A stretch of 11,950 bases of DNA. Origin: Phascolarctobacterium sp. (GTDB lineage Bacteria; Bacillota; Negativicutes; Acidaminococcales; Acidaminococcaceae). The DNA lies in the NCBI GenBank assembly GCA_016302525.1, contig JAEDNJ010000030.1, forward strand, positions 1 through 11,950, given 5' to 3'. How positions within the stretch are numbered: the first letter of the stretch is position 1; each line of letters opens with the position of its first letter. Position numbers and translations under genes: made by a program. Positions 1-8,500 of the stretch are shown here, piece after piece. The notes below the pieces were generated by a model. That model worked only from the letters and a program-made list of their open reading frames with translations. It was not told the origin of the DNA and made no database searches.

Positions 1-611
1 GGAACCATGGTGAGCTCTGCAACCTCAACCTCAATACCAGCGTCAGCTAAAGCTTTTTCAACATCATCAAAAGCTTCCGGAGTAGTGATTACTTCAAAGC
101 CGCCGTCCTCAGCCTTAACATCCTCAGCACCAGCCTCTAAAGCAGCCATCATAACGGTATCCTCATCAGCTTCTGCTTCGGGAGAAATTGCGAACACACC
201 CTTCAGGTTGAACATATAGCCAACGCAGCCGGTAGCACCCATGTTGCCGCCGTATTTGCTAAAGACATGGCGTACATCTGCAGCAGTACGATTGCGGTTA
301 TCAGTGAGGCAGTTAATCATAACTGCAACGCCAGCAGGACCATAGCCTTCGTAGGTAATTTCTTCGTAGTTTGCACCCTCTAAAGCACCAGCGCCCTTTT
401 GAATTGCGCGTTGAATATTGTCCTTAGGAACATTGTTAGCCTTAGCCTTGGTTAAAGCTAATTTCAGCTTCATGTTACCAGTAGGATCAGCGCCGCCCAT
501 ACGAACAGCAATGGTAATTTCACGGCTGATTTTAGTTGTAATCTTGCCACGCAGAGCATCTGCCTTACCTTTTTTATGTTTAATATTAGCCCATTTACTA
601 TGTCCAGACAT
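1..611 (-). CDS. yebC: YebC/PmpR (TACO1) family protein, 3' end outside window
   Basis: The minus-strand frame starts with [18 protein letters not shown], the hallmark N-terminus of the YebC/PmpR/TACO1 family, and stays open to the window edge (203 full codons). Family members are about 240-250 residues, so roughly 40 C-terminal residues are missing only because the window ends. The conserved stretch around [18 protein letters not shown] is also present. The family was long annotated as transcriptional regulators; later work points to a role in helping ribosomes translate difficult, proline-rich stretches. The protein is cytoplasmic. The ATG at 609-611 is preceded by GGAGG (minus strand, 621-625) with 9 nt spacing, which fixes the start. 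It lies 95 nt downstream of the Nudix gene on the same strand but has its own promoter. The family call is nearly certain; the cellular role follows from the family. Confidence 0.96.
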   Translation of the reverse strand, partial: MSGHSKWANIKHKKGKADALRGKITTKISREITIAVRMGGADPTGNMKLKLALTKAKANNVPKDNIQRAIQKGAGALEGANYEEITYEGYGPAGVAVMINCLTDNRNRTAADVRHVFSKYGGNMGATGCVGYMFNLKGVFAISPEAEADEDTVMMAALEAGAEDVKAEDGGFEVITTPEAFDDVEKALADAGIEVEVAELTMV

Positions 612-663
612 CTTAAAAATCCTCCATCAATGTTGAATGTAAAAAGTTTAAAATCACCTTAGT

Positions 664-692
664 ATTGTAACACTTTTTACAATGTAAAACAA
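664..692 (-). promoter_or_regulatory. Promoter of yebC with overlapping inverted repeat
   Basis: Read on the minus strand: TTGTTT (687-692), a 17-nt spacer, then TACAAT (664-669), followed about 50 nt later by the yebC start. A perfect inverted repeat ATTGTAA-6-TTACAAT (664-670 and 677-683) covers the -10 box and half of the spacer, where a repressor would block RNA polymerase. The promoter is well supported by its spacing; the operator reading is inference. Confidence 0.6.
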
Positions 693-706
693 GTATAAAG
701 TGCGTA

Positions 707-1210
707 TTATTTTTCAAAAACCTGCTTGATACTACTATAATGTAAGAAGACTCCCTGCTCTCCCAGCGCGGCTATCTCTTCCCTTGTCGCAAGCTTATAG
801 CCCATGGCCTCTCTTGTCTGTAGCTTGATATCCTTTTCCTCAAAATCCAGCACAAAGCGATAAATATCTACAAAATAATTATCTCCTTCTTCTGGATTAA
901 TGCGCTGATAGCTAAACATATAGCCGCCTTCAGCCTGCGCAACATCAAGACCTGTTTCTTCCCTTATTTCCCGAAGCACTGCTTCGTGAGAGTCTTCCCC
1001 AGCCTGCACGCCACCACCAGAAACCTCCCAATGCCCGGGCGCCCAGGACTTTGTCAGCACCCTTTGGGTAATCAAGAATTTGCCGTCTGGCCGCATAATA
1101 ACGCCCAAAACCGTCAAATGAAATTCATCTGGTCCCATGCGCCAATCATTGCGCACCATAGTGCGGCCAGTTTTTTGCTTATTACTATCGTAAATATCCC
1201 ACAGTTCCAT
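707..1210 (-). CDS. Nudix hydrolase
   Basis: A 167-residue Nudix protein that would hydrolyse a nucleoside diphosphate linked to some other group; the substrate is not readable from sequence. The Nudix box GX5EX7REUXEEXGU is complete: starting at the second glycine of SGGGVQAG, it reads GVQAG, E, seven residues, REIREETGL, so all metal-binding glutamates are present. The N-terminus MELWDIYDSNKQKTG resembles the IPP-isomerase-like Nudix subgroup. The reading frame extends upstream to a GTG at 1246, but the ATG at 1208-1210 is preferred because AAGG (minus strand, 1219-1222) sits 8 nt ahead and homologues begin at MELWD or similar; ATG 1226-1228 is an alternative. It may be cotranscribed with yebC, since no terminator is visible between them. 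Confidence 0.9.
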   Translation of the reverse strand: MELWDIYDSNKQKTGRTMVRNDWRMGPDEFHLTVLGVIMRPDGKFLITQRVLTKSWAPGHWEVSGGGVQAGEDSHEAVLREIREETGLDVAQAEGGYMFSYQRINPEEGDNYFVDIYRFVLDFEEKDIKLQTREAMGYKLATREEIAALGEQGVFLHYSSIKQVFEK

Positions 1211-1237
1211 TTCAGCAACCTTTATCATCAAAAATTT

Positions 1238-1259
1238 AGAGGTCACTACAGTAACCTCT
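1238..1259 (-). promoter_or_regulatory. Leader hairpin or operator upstream of the Nudix gene
   Basis: On the minus strand the arms AGAGGTTAC and GTGACCTCT enclose a TGTA loop. The stem is 9 bp in RNA, with one U-G wobble that would be a mismatch in the opposite-sense transcript. It begins a few nt downstream of the predicted transcription start and is followed by AAATTTTTG, so it resembles a weak attenuator. It could equally be a DNA operator. Confidence 0.45.
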
Positions 1260-1270
1260 CTAGTTCTTAC

Positions 1271-1299
1271 ATTATACAGGAAATTGTTTTTTTCTGCAA
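1271..1299 (-). promoter_or_regulatory. Promoter of the Nudix gene
   Basis: On the minus strand: TTGCAG (1294-1299), 17-nt spacer, TATAAT (1271-1276). This is a near-consensus sigma-A promoter giving a leader of about 55 nt that contains the hairpin at 1238-1259. Confidence 0.75.
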
Positions 1300-1369
1300 G
1301 ACATAAGCCTATGTTCCTGCATTTCTCAGCATTGAAGAAAACATCTGTCTATAGTTAAGCAGGCAGTAT

Positions 1370-1443
1370 TTGACAAATCAAAAAAATAGTATATACAAAC
1401 AGGGGTAAATGGTGTATAATTAAGTAATTAAATTGATTAATTA
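1370..1443 (+). promoter_or_regulatory. Promoter(s) and candidate operator of the tetR-family gene
   Basis: Two overlapping promoter readings are possible: TTGACA (1370-1375), 16 nt, TATACA (1392-1397); or TATACA as a -35, 17 nt, TATAAT (1415-1420). Four nt after TATAAT lies the inverted repeat TAATTAA-5-TTAATTA (1425-1431 and 1437-1443), which includes TTGATTAAT (1433-1441). A very similar repeat occupies the same place relative to a -10 box in front of the efflux operon at 4310-4327. Its position suits an autorepressor operator. The AT-rich composition limits confidence. Confidence 0.55.
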
Positions 1444-1464
1444 ATTATCCGAGAGGTATGTTAA

Positions 1465-2070
1465 ATGCTTGAACAAGAAAATATTTCTACCAGTGCAATA
1501 AAGATTCTTGAGGCCGCCACTGACCTTTTTTCTCGCGATAACTTTGATGCTGTTTCTATAAAACAAATTGCTGCTGCCAGCGGCGTAAATAGTGCTTTGA
1601 TTTCCTACTACTATGGTGGTAAGAAGAATCTTTATCAAGAGGTTCTCTTAACTCATGTCAAAACCTTTATCAGCTTTCAGGATAGAATTCGCGCTCAGAG
1701 CATTTCTCCCTTAGCTAAGCTGCGTCTTTATGTAGACACCATCGCTAAAATCCAATCTGAGCATCCCTATCATATACACCTGATTTTCCGCGAGCTGCTC
1801 ATGCCTAACCCCACCTTTGAGGGCTTCGTTAAAAACTACCTCTATCGTCCCCATCAGTTTATGGCAGAGCTGGTTGAAGAGGCTATAGCTGCTGGTGAAA
1901 TCAATACTAAAATGCAGCCTACTCATGTTGCCTTTAACCTGGAATCTATTATCCTCTTCTTCTTCCTTATGCGTACCCATGTAATCATGCTGGGTAATTT
2001 CGAAGAGGGTCGAGAAATTGAATATCTGTACAAAGATATTGATTCCTTCCTTGAAACCCTAAAAAAATAG
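1465..2070 (+). CDS. TetR/AcrR-family transcriptional repressor, CecR-like
   Basis: A 201-residue one-component repressor. Residues about 10-57 form the TetR DNA-binding domain: helix 1 around AIKILEAATDLFSRDNF, then the helix-turn-helix SIKQIAAASGVNSALISYYY followed by GGKKNLY, the usual TetR ending. The C-terminal half, with HLIFRELLMPNPTF and YLYRPHQFMAELVEEAIAAG, looks like the CecR (YbiH, DUF1956) ligand-binding domain, members of which control export genes. The ATG is preceded by GAGAGG (1451-1456) with 8 nt spacing. It is transcribed away from the Nudix gene and ends at a bidirectional terminator. An AT-rich inverted repeat lies just after its -10 box and a similar one after the -10 of the RND operon, so it probably represses itself and that pump. 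The inducer is unknown. The family is certain, the subfamily likely, and the regulon inferred. Confidence 0.93.
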   Translation: MLEQENISTSAIKILEAATDLFSRDNFDAVSIKQIAAASGVNSALISYYYGGKKNLYQEVLLTHVKTFISFQDRIRAQSISPLAKLRLYVDTIAKIQSEHPYHIHLIFRELLMPNPTFEGFVKNYLYRPHQFMAELVEEAIAAGEINTKMQPTHVAFNLESIILFFFLMRTHVIMLGNFEEGREIEYLYKDIDSFLETLKK

Positions 2071-2077
2071 CACAAGC

Positions 2078-2125
2078 AAAAAGGACTGAGCCTAAGCGAC
2101 AAGCTTTACTCAGTCTCTTTTTATT
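2078..2125. terminator. Bidirectional intrinsic terminator between tetR and rluA genes
   Basis: The stem is GACTGAG (2084-2090) with CTCAGTC (2109-2115), with a second internal pairing AAGC/GCTT in the loop. It is flanked by an A-run on the left (2078-2082) and TCTTTTT on the right, so it can stop transcripts from both converging genes. Confidence 0.8.
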
Positions 2126-2127
2126 AC

Positions 2128-2850
2128 TTAAAACAGCTTGATTAATTCTTCCGGCAGGGCCCTGGTAAGCTCCAGCAGATAATCTCCCACAGGATGTTTT
2201 AGGCTCAGCTTATAAGCATGCAGAGCATGACGAGCCTGGGGTCCAGGGGTGCCATAAAGATTATCGTTTACGAGAGGACAGCCTATATAGGCCATGTGTA
2301 CACGAATCTGATGTGTGCGTCCTGTAAAAAGCTTTAGTCGCACAAGGGCTTTGCCATTGCGGCGAGCTAGCACCTCATAAGCCGTTTTAGCGTACTTGCC
2401 GCGTTCAAAATCAACGCAGCGTTCAATGATACTTTCCAGATTGCGGGCTATGGGCGCCTCTACTATTCCCTTAGCAGCAGAAAAGTTATCGTAGCACAGG
2501 GCTAAGTATTCTTTATGGATATTCTGCTGGGAAAGCCAAAACTGAATAACGGGCTCCTTGGCAAAAATTACAAGACCAGAGGTATTACGGTCCAGCCTGA
2601 GGACAGGGTGAATGTCTGCCATAATCCCCTTTTCCTGATAGTAGGTCTTCACAAAATCATAAAGACTTGTGCCAGCCTCTATAGTTGTGGGATGTACCAA
2701 CATTCCCGCTGGCTTATCTATAATAAGAAGATAGTCATCCTCGTAAGCAATATGCTCTACTCCTAGCCTAAAATTAGAAAAATCCACATGAAAGGCTAGG
2801 CTTTTTTGTGCCTCACGTTCCGCCCTCAGCTCTGGAGAAACGCAGCTCAT
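2128..2850 (-). CDS. RluA-family 23S/tRNA pseudouridine synthase, no S4 domain
   Basis: A 240-residue RNA pseudouridine synthase that isomerises uridine to pseudouridine in structured RNA. Motif I DKPAGMLVHPT is at about 45-55, the catalytic motif RLDRNTSGL at 85-93 with D87 as the nucleophile, and the RTHQIRVHMA motif at 178-187. RluD-type enzymes are about 300 residues and begin with an S4 RNA-binding domain. Here the catalytic domain starts after only about 35 residues, so S4 is absent, as in RluA-like or YlyB-like short forms. The start ATG overlaps the stop of the upstream DUF896 gene as ATGA, indicating translational coupling and cotranscription. The target uridine cannot be predicted. 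Confidence 0.92.
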   Translation of the reverse strand: MSCVSPELRAEREAQKSLAFHVDFSNFRLGVEHIAYEDDYLLIIDKPAGMLVHPTTIEAGTSLYDFVKTYYQEKGIMADIHPVLRLDRNTSGLVIFAKEPVIQFWLSQQNIHKEYLALCYDNFSAAKGIVEAPIARNLESIIERCVDFERGKYAKTAYEVLARRNGKALVRLKLFTGRTHQIRVHMAYIGCPLVNDNLYGTPGPQARHALHAYKLSLKHPVGDYLLELTRALPEELIKLF

Positions 2851-3050
2851 GACTGCTTATCTTTGGGCAGCTCGTCCACTACCTCAATATTGTCTAGCTG
2901 TGCACTTAAGGAAGCGCGGATATTACCTAAATACCACTTGTAAAGCTCCTTTTGCTCGGCCTGCTCACTAGAGGTGAGGCCCTCCTTCTTCTTTTTATGA
3001 GCTAATGCGTTGATACGATTGATTTTCGCCATGAATTCTGGACTGGGCAT
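2847..3050 (-). CDS. DUF896 (UPF0291) small protein
   Basis: A 67-residue, highly charged cytoplasmic protein matching the DUF896/UPF0291 (YnzC-like) family of Firmicutes: AKINRINALAHKKKKEGLT, then SSEQAEQKELYKWYLGNIR and SLSAQLDNIEVVD. The family forms a two-helix hairpin; its function is not established. The ATG at 3048-3050 has GGAG on the minus strand (3063-3066), a rather long 12 nt upstream. An internal ATG six codons later would give a 61-residue form. It is the first gene of a two-gene operon with the RluA-type synthase. Confidence 0.88.
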   Translation of the reverse strand: MPSPEFMAKINRINALAHKKKKEGLTSSEQAEQKELYKWYLGNIRASLSAQLDNIEVVDELPKDKQS

Positions 3051-3091
3051 AATTTATTTCTACTCCTTTACAGAAAAATTTACTGTCCTAA

Positions 3092-3120
3092 ATTATAACA
3101 ACATCCTCTGCTAAAGTCAA
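3092..3120 (-). promoter_or_regulatory. Promoter of the DUF896-rluA operon
   Basis: On the minus strand: TTGACT (3115-3120), 17-nt spacer, TATAAT (3092-3097). Nearly consensus. It is divergent from the aldolase promoter that starts about 30 nt away. Confidence 0.85.
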
Positions 3121-3132
3121 TTTTTCTTCAAC

Positions 3133-3177
3133 AAAGCAGAAAATATGCTTTACTAAAAGTTCTATAAAAGGTATAAT
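3133..3177 (+). promoter_or_regulatory. Promoter of the aldolase gene with inverted repeat over the -35
   Basis: TTTACT (3149-3154), 17 nt, TATAAT (3172-3177). A perfect inverted repeat AAAGCA-7-TGCTTT (3133-3138 and 3146-3151) overlaps the -35 box and could be a regulator site. The promoter is likely; the operator is speculative. Confidence 0.65.
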
Positions 3178-3217
3178 TAGAGTATACCAATTTAAATTAT
3201 TCAAGGAGGATTTTACT

Positions 3218-4147
3218 ATGCCTTTAGTTACAAGTACTGAAATGTTTAAAAAAGCTTATGAGGGTCATTATGCCATTGGTGCCTTCAATGTTAACAACAT
3301 GGAAATTATCCAAGGCATCGTTGGTGCGGCAAAGCAAGAGCAATCTCCTGTAATTCTGCAGGTTTCCGCAGGCGCTCGTAAATATGCTAACCACATTTAC
3401 CTGGTAAAGCTGGTTGAGGCTGCTCTCTTAGATACTGACCTGCCTATCTGCCTGCACTTAGACCACGGCGAAGATTTTGAAATCTGCAAGCAATGCGTAG
3501 ATGGCGGCTTTACCTCTGTTATGATTGACGGCTCTAAATATCCCTTTGAACAAAATATTGAAATGACCCGCCGCGTTGTTGAATATGCTCATGAGCACGG
3601 TGTTGTTGTTGAAGCTGAGCTGGGTAAGCTGGCTGGCGTTGAGGATGCTGTTAAGGTTGCTGCTAAGGATGCTACCTACACCGACCCTGACCAAGCAGTT
3701 GAATTCGTAGAGCGCACTGGCTGCGACTCTCTGGCAATTGCTATCGGCACCTCTCACGGCGCATACAAATTCAAGGGTGAGCCTTCCTTAGACTTTGCTC
3801 GTCTGGAAAAAATCACCAATATGCTGCCGGGCTTCCCTCTGGTTCTCCATGGTGCTTCCACCGTTATCCCCTCCTTCGTGCAAAAATGCAATCAATACGG
3901 CGGTGCTTTAGACGGTGCTCAAGGCGTGCCTGAGGATATGTTGCTGAAGGCTGGTACCTTTGGTGTTTGCAAGATTAATGTAGATACCGACCTGCGTTTG
4001 GCTATGACCGCTTGCATCCGCGAACATTTTGCAACCCATCCTGCTGACTTCGATCCGCGTCAATACTTGAAGCCTGCTCGTCAAGCTATCCAAGATATGG
4101 TTGCTCATAAGATTAGAAATGTTATGAACTCCTCTAATAGACTGTAA
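3218..4147 (+). CDS. fba: Class II fructose-bisphosphate aldolase
   Basis: A 309-residue zinc-dependent aldolase that reversibly cleaves fructose 1,6-bisphosphate into dihydroxyacetone phosphate and glyceraldehyde 3-phosphate, the central step of glycolysis and gluconeogenesis, in the cytoplasm. The catalytic and metal residues are visible: HLDHG with catalytic D82 and zinc ligand H83, VEAELG with E134, GTSHGAYKF with zinc ligand H180, LHGAS with zinc ligand H211, and KINVDTD (252-258) for substrate phosphate binding. Length and motifs fit the FbaA/Fba class IIB enzymes, although tagatose-bisphosphate aldolases share these motifs. AAGGAGGA (3203-3210) lies 7 nt before the ATG. It is monocistronic, with its own promoter and terminator. 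Codon use is strongly biased, consistent with high expression. Confidence 0.95.
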   Translation: MPLVTSTEMFKKAYEGHYAIGAFNVNNMEIIQGIVGAAKQEQSPVILQVSAGARKYANHIYLVKLVEAALLDTDLPICLHLDHGEDFEICKQCVDGGFTSVMIDGSKYPFEQNIEMTRRVVEYAHEHGVVVEAELGKLAGVEDAVKVAAKDATYTDPDQAVEFVERTGCDSLAIAIGTSHGAYKFKGEPSLDFARLEKITNMLPGFPLVLHGASTVIPSFVQKCNQYGGALDGAQGVPEDMLLKAGTFGVCKINVDTDLRLAMTACIREHFATHPADFDPRQYLKPARQAIQDMVAHKIRNVMNSSNRL

Positions 4148-4170
4148 TCAGACTGTAATTTGCTTTTCAT

Positions 4171-4210
4171 AAAGGAGCTGTCCTTCGGGATGGCTCCTTT
4201 TGCTTTTGCG
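4171..4210 (+). terminator. Intrinsic terminator after the aldolase gene
   Basis: The stem AAAGGAGC / GCTCCTTT, with inner TCC/GGA pairs and a TTCG tetraloop (4184-4187), is followed by TTTTGCTTTTG. A UUCG-capped stem of this length is a strong terminator. Confidence 0.9.
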
Positions 4211-4233
4211 CCCCTCTCTTAAGCATTTTGCTC

Positions 4234-4327
4234 TTGTCTTAGCTGCTTTAATGTACTATAATTAAGCTAGGCTATTGATTTAAGAGATAGTTATTTTTTA
4301 TAATTTTCAATTAATCGTTTGATTAAT
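4234..4327 (+). promoter_or_regulatory. Promoters and candidate TetR operator of the RND efflux operon
   Basis: Two promoters can be read in tandem: TTGTCT (4234-4239), 17 nt, TATAAT (4257-4262); and TTGATT (4275-4280), 18 nt, TATAAT (4299-4304). Five nt after the second -10 lies the perfect inverted repeat ATTAATC-4-GATTAAT (4310-4316 and 4321-4327), across the transcription start. The TTGATTAAT half-site is shared with the repeat in front of the tetR-family gene. This suggests that the CecR-like repressor at 1465-2070 controls this operon. Confidence 0.6.
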
Positions 4328-4378
4328 ATTTTTTAGAACTAACCTTGCAAAATCTATTCTGCGAAGGAGGAGCAAAAA

Positions 4379-5527
4379 ATGTCAGGCTTTCCTCAAGCTA
4401 TAGAAGCTCATAAAAAAAAGATTGTCTACGGACTTGCTGTCCTCGTAGCCCTAGGAGCTGGCTATCAGCTCTATAGAGTTATGAACAGCAAGCCTACAGC
4501 AGCAAAAATTGTTCCCATTGTACGCACGGTTACTGTTGGTGCTCTCGACTCTAGCAGTCTTAGCACCTACCCTGGTGCTGTGCATGGTCGTTATGAAAGC
4601 AGCCTCGCCTTTCAGGTGGGTGGCAAAATCAATGCCCGCCTTGCCAACCTTGGAGATAAGGTCGCTGCTGGCCAGGTACTAATGACACTTGACCCCAAGG
4701 ATGTGGCTCAAGCAGCAGAAGCAAATAATGCTGCCCTAGAAGCAGCTATCAGCAGTCAAAGGCTAGCACAAAAGAATGCTGAGCGTTACCGTGCTCTCTA
4801 TGCACAGGGAGCCACCAGCAAGGCAATTCTCGATATGTTTAACACGCAGCTTGATTCAGCTAACTCCACCCTGCGCCAAGCTCAGGCTCAGGCTCAGGTC
4901 AGCAATAACCAATTGGGCTATACCCAGCTCAAAAGTGACACAGCTGGTGTAGTTGCAGCTCTTTCAGGAGAGGTGGGCATGGTCGTTGGTGCTGGTACGC
5001 CTGTCGCCACTGTTGTGCGTGACGGCGAGCGGGAAATACGGATCAATGTTCCTGAAAACGCTTTGGCTCAGCTTAAGCTAGGTCAAAAAGCTACTATCAG
5101 CTTTTGGGCTTTAAATGAGCTCAGCTGCTCTGGTTATATCAGGGAAATCGCCTCGATGGCCGATCCGTTGACAAAAACCTATCGTGTTAATGTGGCTCTT
5201 GACACAATGCCTGCTGAGCTTAAGCTGGGCATGACGGCTAAGGTCACCTTTGAAAAGAATCCTAATAAAGGCTCTGCCTTTGTGCTTCCTGCTACCGCTC
5301 TTTACAACACTGGCTCCAAGCCTCAGGTTTGGCTGGTTAAGGATGGTCACGTCGAGCTAGCCGATGTCACTGTAGCTGGCTACGCTGGCAATGATGTGCT
5401 CATCTCTAAAGGCTTGCAGGCTGGTGACAAGGTTGTCACAGCTGGCCTTTCTAAGCTGGTTGCCAAGAGCGAGGTACGCATTTTAGAGGAAGCACAACAA
5501 AATAAGCAGCAAGGAAGTGAACAATAA
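4379..5527 (+). CDS. RND efflux membrane fusion protein (HlyD/AcrA family)
   Basis: A 382-residue periplasmic adaptor that links an inner-membrane RND pump to an outer-membrane channel. It has one N-terminal membrane anchor (about residues 14-34, after basic HKKK) and no lipobox cysteine, so it is membrane-anchored rather than a lipoprotein. The first half of the lipoyl domain is GGKINARLANLGDKVAAGQV (81-100); an alpha-helical hairpin runs over about 108-178, including the QAQAQAQ stretch; the second lipoyl half is QLGYTQLKSDTAGVV (178-192). A beta-barrel domain (IRINVPENALAQLKLGQ) and a membrane-proximal domain follow. AAGGAGG (4364-4370) is 8 nt upstream. Its stop codon shares one base with the permease start, so the two are translationally coupled. 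Confidence 0.93.
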   Translation: MSGFPQAIEAHKKKIVYGLAVLVALGAGYQLYRVMNSKPTAAKIVPIVRTVTVGALDSSSLSTYPGAVHGRYESSLAFQVGGKINARLANLGDKVAAGQVLMTLDPKDVAQAAEANNAALEAAISSQRLAQKNAERYRALYAQGATSKAILDMFNTQLDSANSTLRQAQAQAQVSNNQLGYTQLKSDTAGVVAALSGEVGMVVGAGTPVATVVRDGEREIRINVPENALAQLKLGQKATISFWALNELSCSGYIREIASMADPLTKTYRVNVALDTMPAELKLGMTAKVTFEKNPNKGSAFVLPATALYNTGSKPQVWLVKDGHVELADVTVAGYAGNDVLISKGLQAGDKVVTAGLSKLVAKSEVRILEEAQQNKQQGSEQ

Positions 5528-8500
5528 TGAAGCAGGCAAATTGGGCTGAATGGTCCATCAAACACCGCCAGCTCGTGTATTTCTTTGCTGTGCTCACCTT
5601 CCTCAGCGGCTTCTTTGCCTGGTTTTCTATGGGGCGCAGTGAGGACCCCACCTTTACGGTGCGTACCATGCTGGTTTCTACAGTCTGGCCCGGAGCTACA
5701 GCCAAGGAAGTAGAAATGCATATTACGGAGAAGCTGGAAAAGCAAATCCAAAATATCCCGCAGATTGACAAAATTGTTAGCCAATCTCGCCCAGGAACCT
5801 CTGTCATTGAGGTCTCCTTTAAGGATAACCTTAAAAAGGATTTGGTGCGCCAGCGACTTATAGAAACCCGTAATATGGTAGAGGATATTAAGCGCAAGCT
5901 TCCCCCCGGTGTTTATGGTCCCTACTACAACGATCGCTTTGATGATGTTTACGGTAATATCTATGCTCTCTCCGGTGAGGGCTATAGCTATGAGGATATG
6001 CGTAAATACGGCGAACAAATCAAGCTGGAATTTTCTTACATCAAGGATGTTAAAAGAGTTGAGCTCATCGGCGTACAGCCAGAGCGCATTTACATCCAAA
6101 TGGAAACCGATAAACTGGCCCAGCTAGGACTTGACGTGTCTAGTCTGGCAGCTATGATTAACGCGCAGCTTTCTGTAAACGCCTCCGGTATGGTGGATAC
6201 GGATAAAACTAATACCTATTTGCGCCTCACTGGCAATGCAGATAGCGTGCAGGAAATTGCTGCCCTGCCTATTAATGCTAACGGTAAGGTTTTCCGCCTA
6301 GGTGATATAGCTACAATTAAAAGAGGCTATGCTGATCCAGCCGAATCAAAGTTTTACTATAACGGTCAGCCTGCTATCGGCATTGCCCTTTCCATGGAGG
6401 ATGGCGGCAACAACCTGGATTTGGGCGAAAATGTAGCCAAGGCTATTGCCAAAATTCAAAAGGATCTGCCCCTCGGCCTAGAGCTGAATCAGGTTGCTAA
6501 CCAGCCAGAGGTTGTTAAAAGCTCTATTGCTGAGTTCTCCGAAAGCCTTTGGGAGGCTATTGTTATCGTTCTGGTTGTCAGCCTCTTTACCTTGGGCCGT
6601 CGCAGCGGTTATGTAATCTCATGCTGTATTCCTTTGATTTTGCTGGGCTCCTTTGCGGCCATGTATGCTATGAACATTGACCTGCAAAAAATCTCTCTGG
6701 GTACACTTGTGCTGGCCCTAGGTATGCTGGTTGATGATGCTATTGTCGTAGTTGAGCTCATGGAGCTGAAAATGTCAGAGGGCATGGAGCGCATTGAAGC
6801 TGCCTCCTACGCCTTCAAAACCTGTGCCTGGCCCCTGCTGACTGGCACGGTAATTACCTGCCTAGGCTTTATGCCCATAGCCTTTTCTGAATCTGCTTCT
6901 TCAGAATTCTGCTACAGCCTTTTCCCTGTAATGAGCGTTACTTTGCTGTTGAGCTGGGTTGTTTCGGCAACTCTAGCCCCTGTTTTGGGTTACGAATGGA
7001 TTCGTCCTACCGTAATCAAAAAAGAAAGCTTTGATAGCAGCTTTTATAAAATGCTCCGCAGCCTTTTACATTGGTCGCTCACGCACCGTCTAGCTGTAAT
7101 TACCATTACACTCATCACTCTGGGCACCTCCCTCTTTTTGGCAAGATTTGTCAAACAGGAATTCTTCCCCTCCTCGGTTCGCCCTGAGCTTTTGGTAGAA
7201 ATCAACCTGCCTGAGGGCAGCAGCCGTCTTGCTACAGATGCAGCTGCACAAAAGCTTACAGCAGCCATACTCAAGGACAAGGACTTAGACCATGTCTCTA
7301 CCTATGTGGCAGAGGGTGCTCCCCGCTTTGTTCTGGTAATCTCCCCCGTCACCCCTAGAGATAACTACGCTCAGCTGGTTATTGTAGCCAAGGATTTAGA
7401 GGGTCGCCAACGCCTTGACCAAAAAATACGCGAGCTAGCTCCCACCTTAATTCCCGAAGCTATCACGCATAACAAAACCATCCCTCTAGGCCCGCCTACA
7501 GATTATCCTGTTATGCTGCGTGTACGCGGCAGTGACATTGCTAAAATTAAAGAAATAGCTCTTAAGGTTCGTCAGGTTATGGCGGCTAATCCTAATATCA
7601 ATGTTACCCATGTAGACTGGCTAACTGAAAGCAATGTGCTCAAGCTGACCATTGATAATGATAAGCTGCTGCAGCTGGGGCTCACTCGCCAAACAGTGGC
7701 TAACGCCCTGCAGGCTCAGGTCAGCGGTTATACTGTAGCCCAATATTTAGAGGGCGATCAGGAAATCAGCGTAGTTTTCCGCTTAAATCCCAAGGAAAGA
7801 GCGGACTTATCGCAAATTGGCACTGTCTCCATTCCTACAGCCAAGGGTGCTATTCCCTTGTCTCAGGTGGCTAAGCTAGACTACGGCACAGAGGATAACA
7901 TTATTTGGCGGCGTAATTTATTGCCCACGATTACAGTCAGCGGCGGCATTATCGAAGGCACCACTGGCAACGATGTCACTAAGCAGGTTTATCAGGAGCT
8001 GGCAGAGCTGCGCAAGCAGCTGCCCTTAGGAGTTAGCATAGATATAGGCGGTCCCTTAGAGGAAAGCCAAAAGACTCTGAAAAAGCTTTTGGCTCCTATT
8101 CCTATTATGCTGCTCTTGATAGTGATTCTACTCATGCTGCAGATGCAGGACATCCGCAAGCTGCTTGTCGTAATGATTACTGCCCCCATGGGCATAATCG
8201 GTGTCATCCTAGGGCTTTTGTTCTTCAACTCTACCCTAGGCTTCATGTCGGAGCTGGGTGTCCTAGCCCTTACCGGCACTATTATCCGCAACAGCATGGT
8301 GCTCGTGGACCAAATCCAACAGCATTTGGATGCTGGTATGGCACCCTTGCAAGCAGTCACAGAATCGGCCATTGTCCGCTTCCGTCCTATTATGCTGGCT
8401 GCCTTTACAACTGTCTTAGGCTTGGTGCCCCTGTTCTTTAGCAGCTTCTGGAATCCGATGGCTGTTGCTATCTCCTGTGGCTTAACAGGCGCTACTCTCT

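Noticed and set aside
1211..1246. GTG start for the Nudix protein
   Set aside because: It lies inside the leader hairpin, has no ribosome binding site, and adds residues before the usual MELWD-like N-terminus.
4139..4160. 11-bp imperfect tandem repeat (AGACTGTAATC then AGACTGTAATT) at the aldolase stop codon
   Set aside because: Probably a slippage duplication just past the stop codon; it does not change the protein beyond its last residues and shows no regulatory feature.
5380..6099. 239-residue open frame antisense to the efflux genes
   Set aside because: No ribosome binding site, no recognisable domain, low-complexity composition; it mirrors the coding frame of the adaptor/permease junction.
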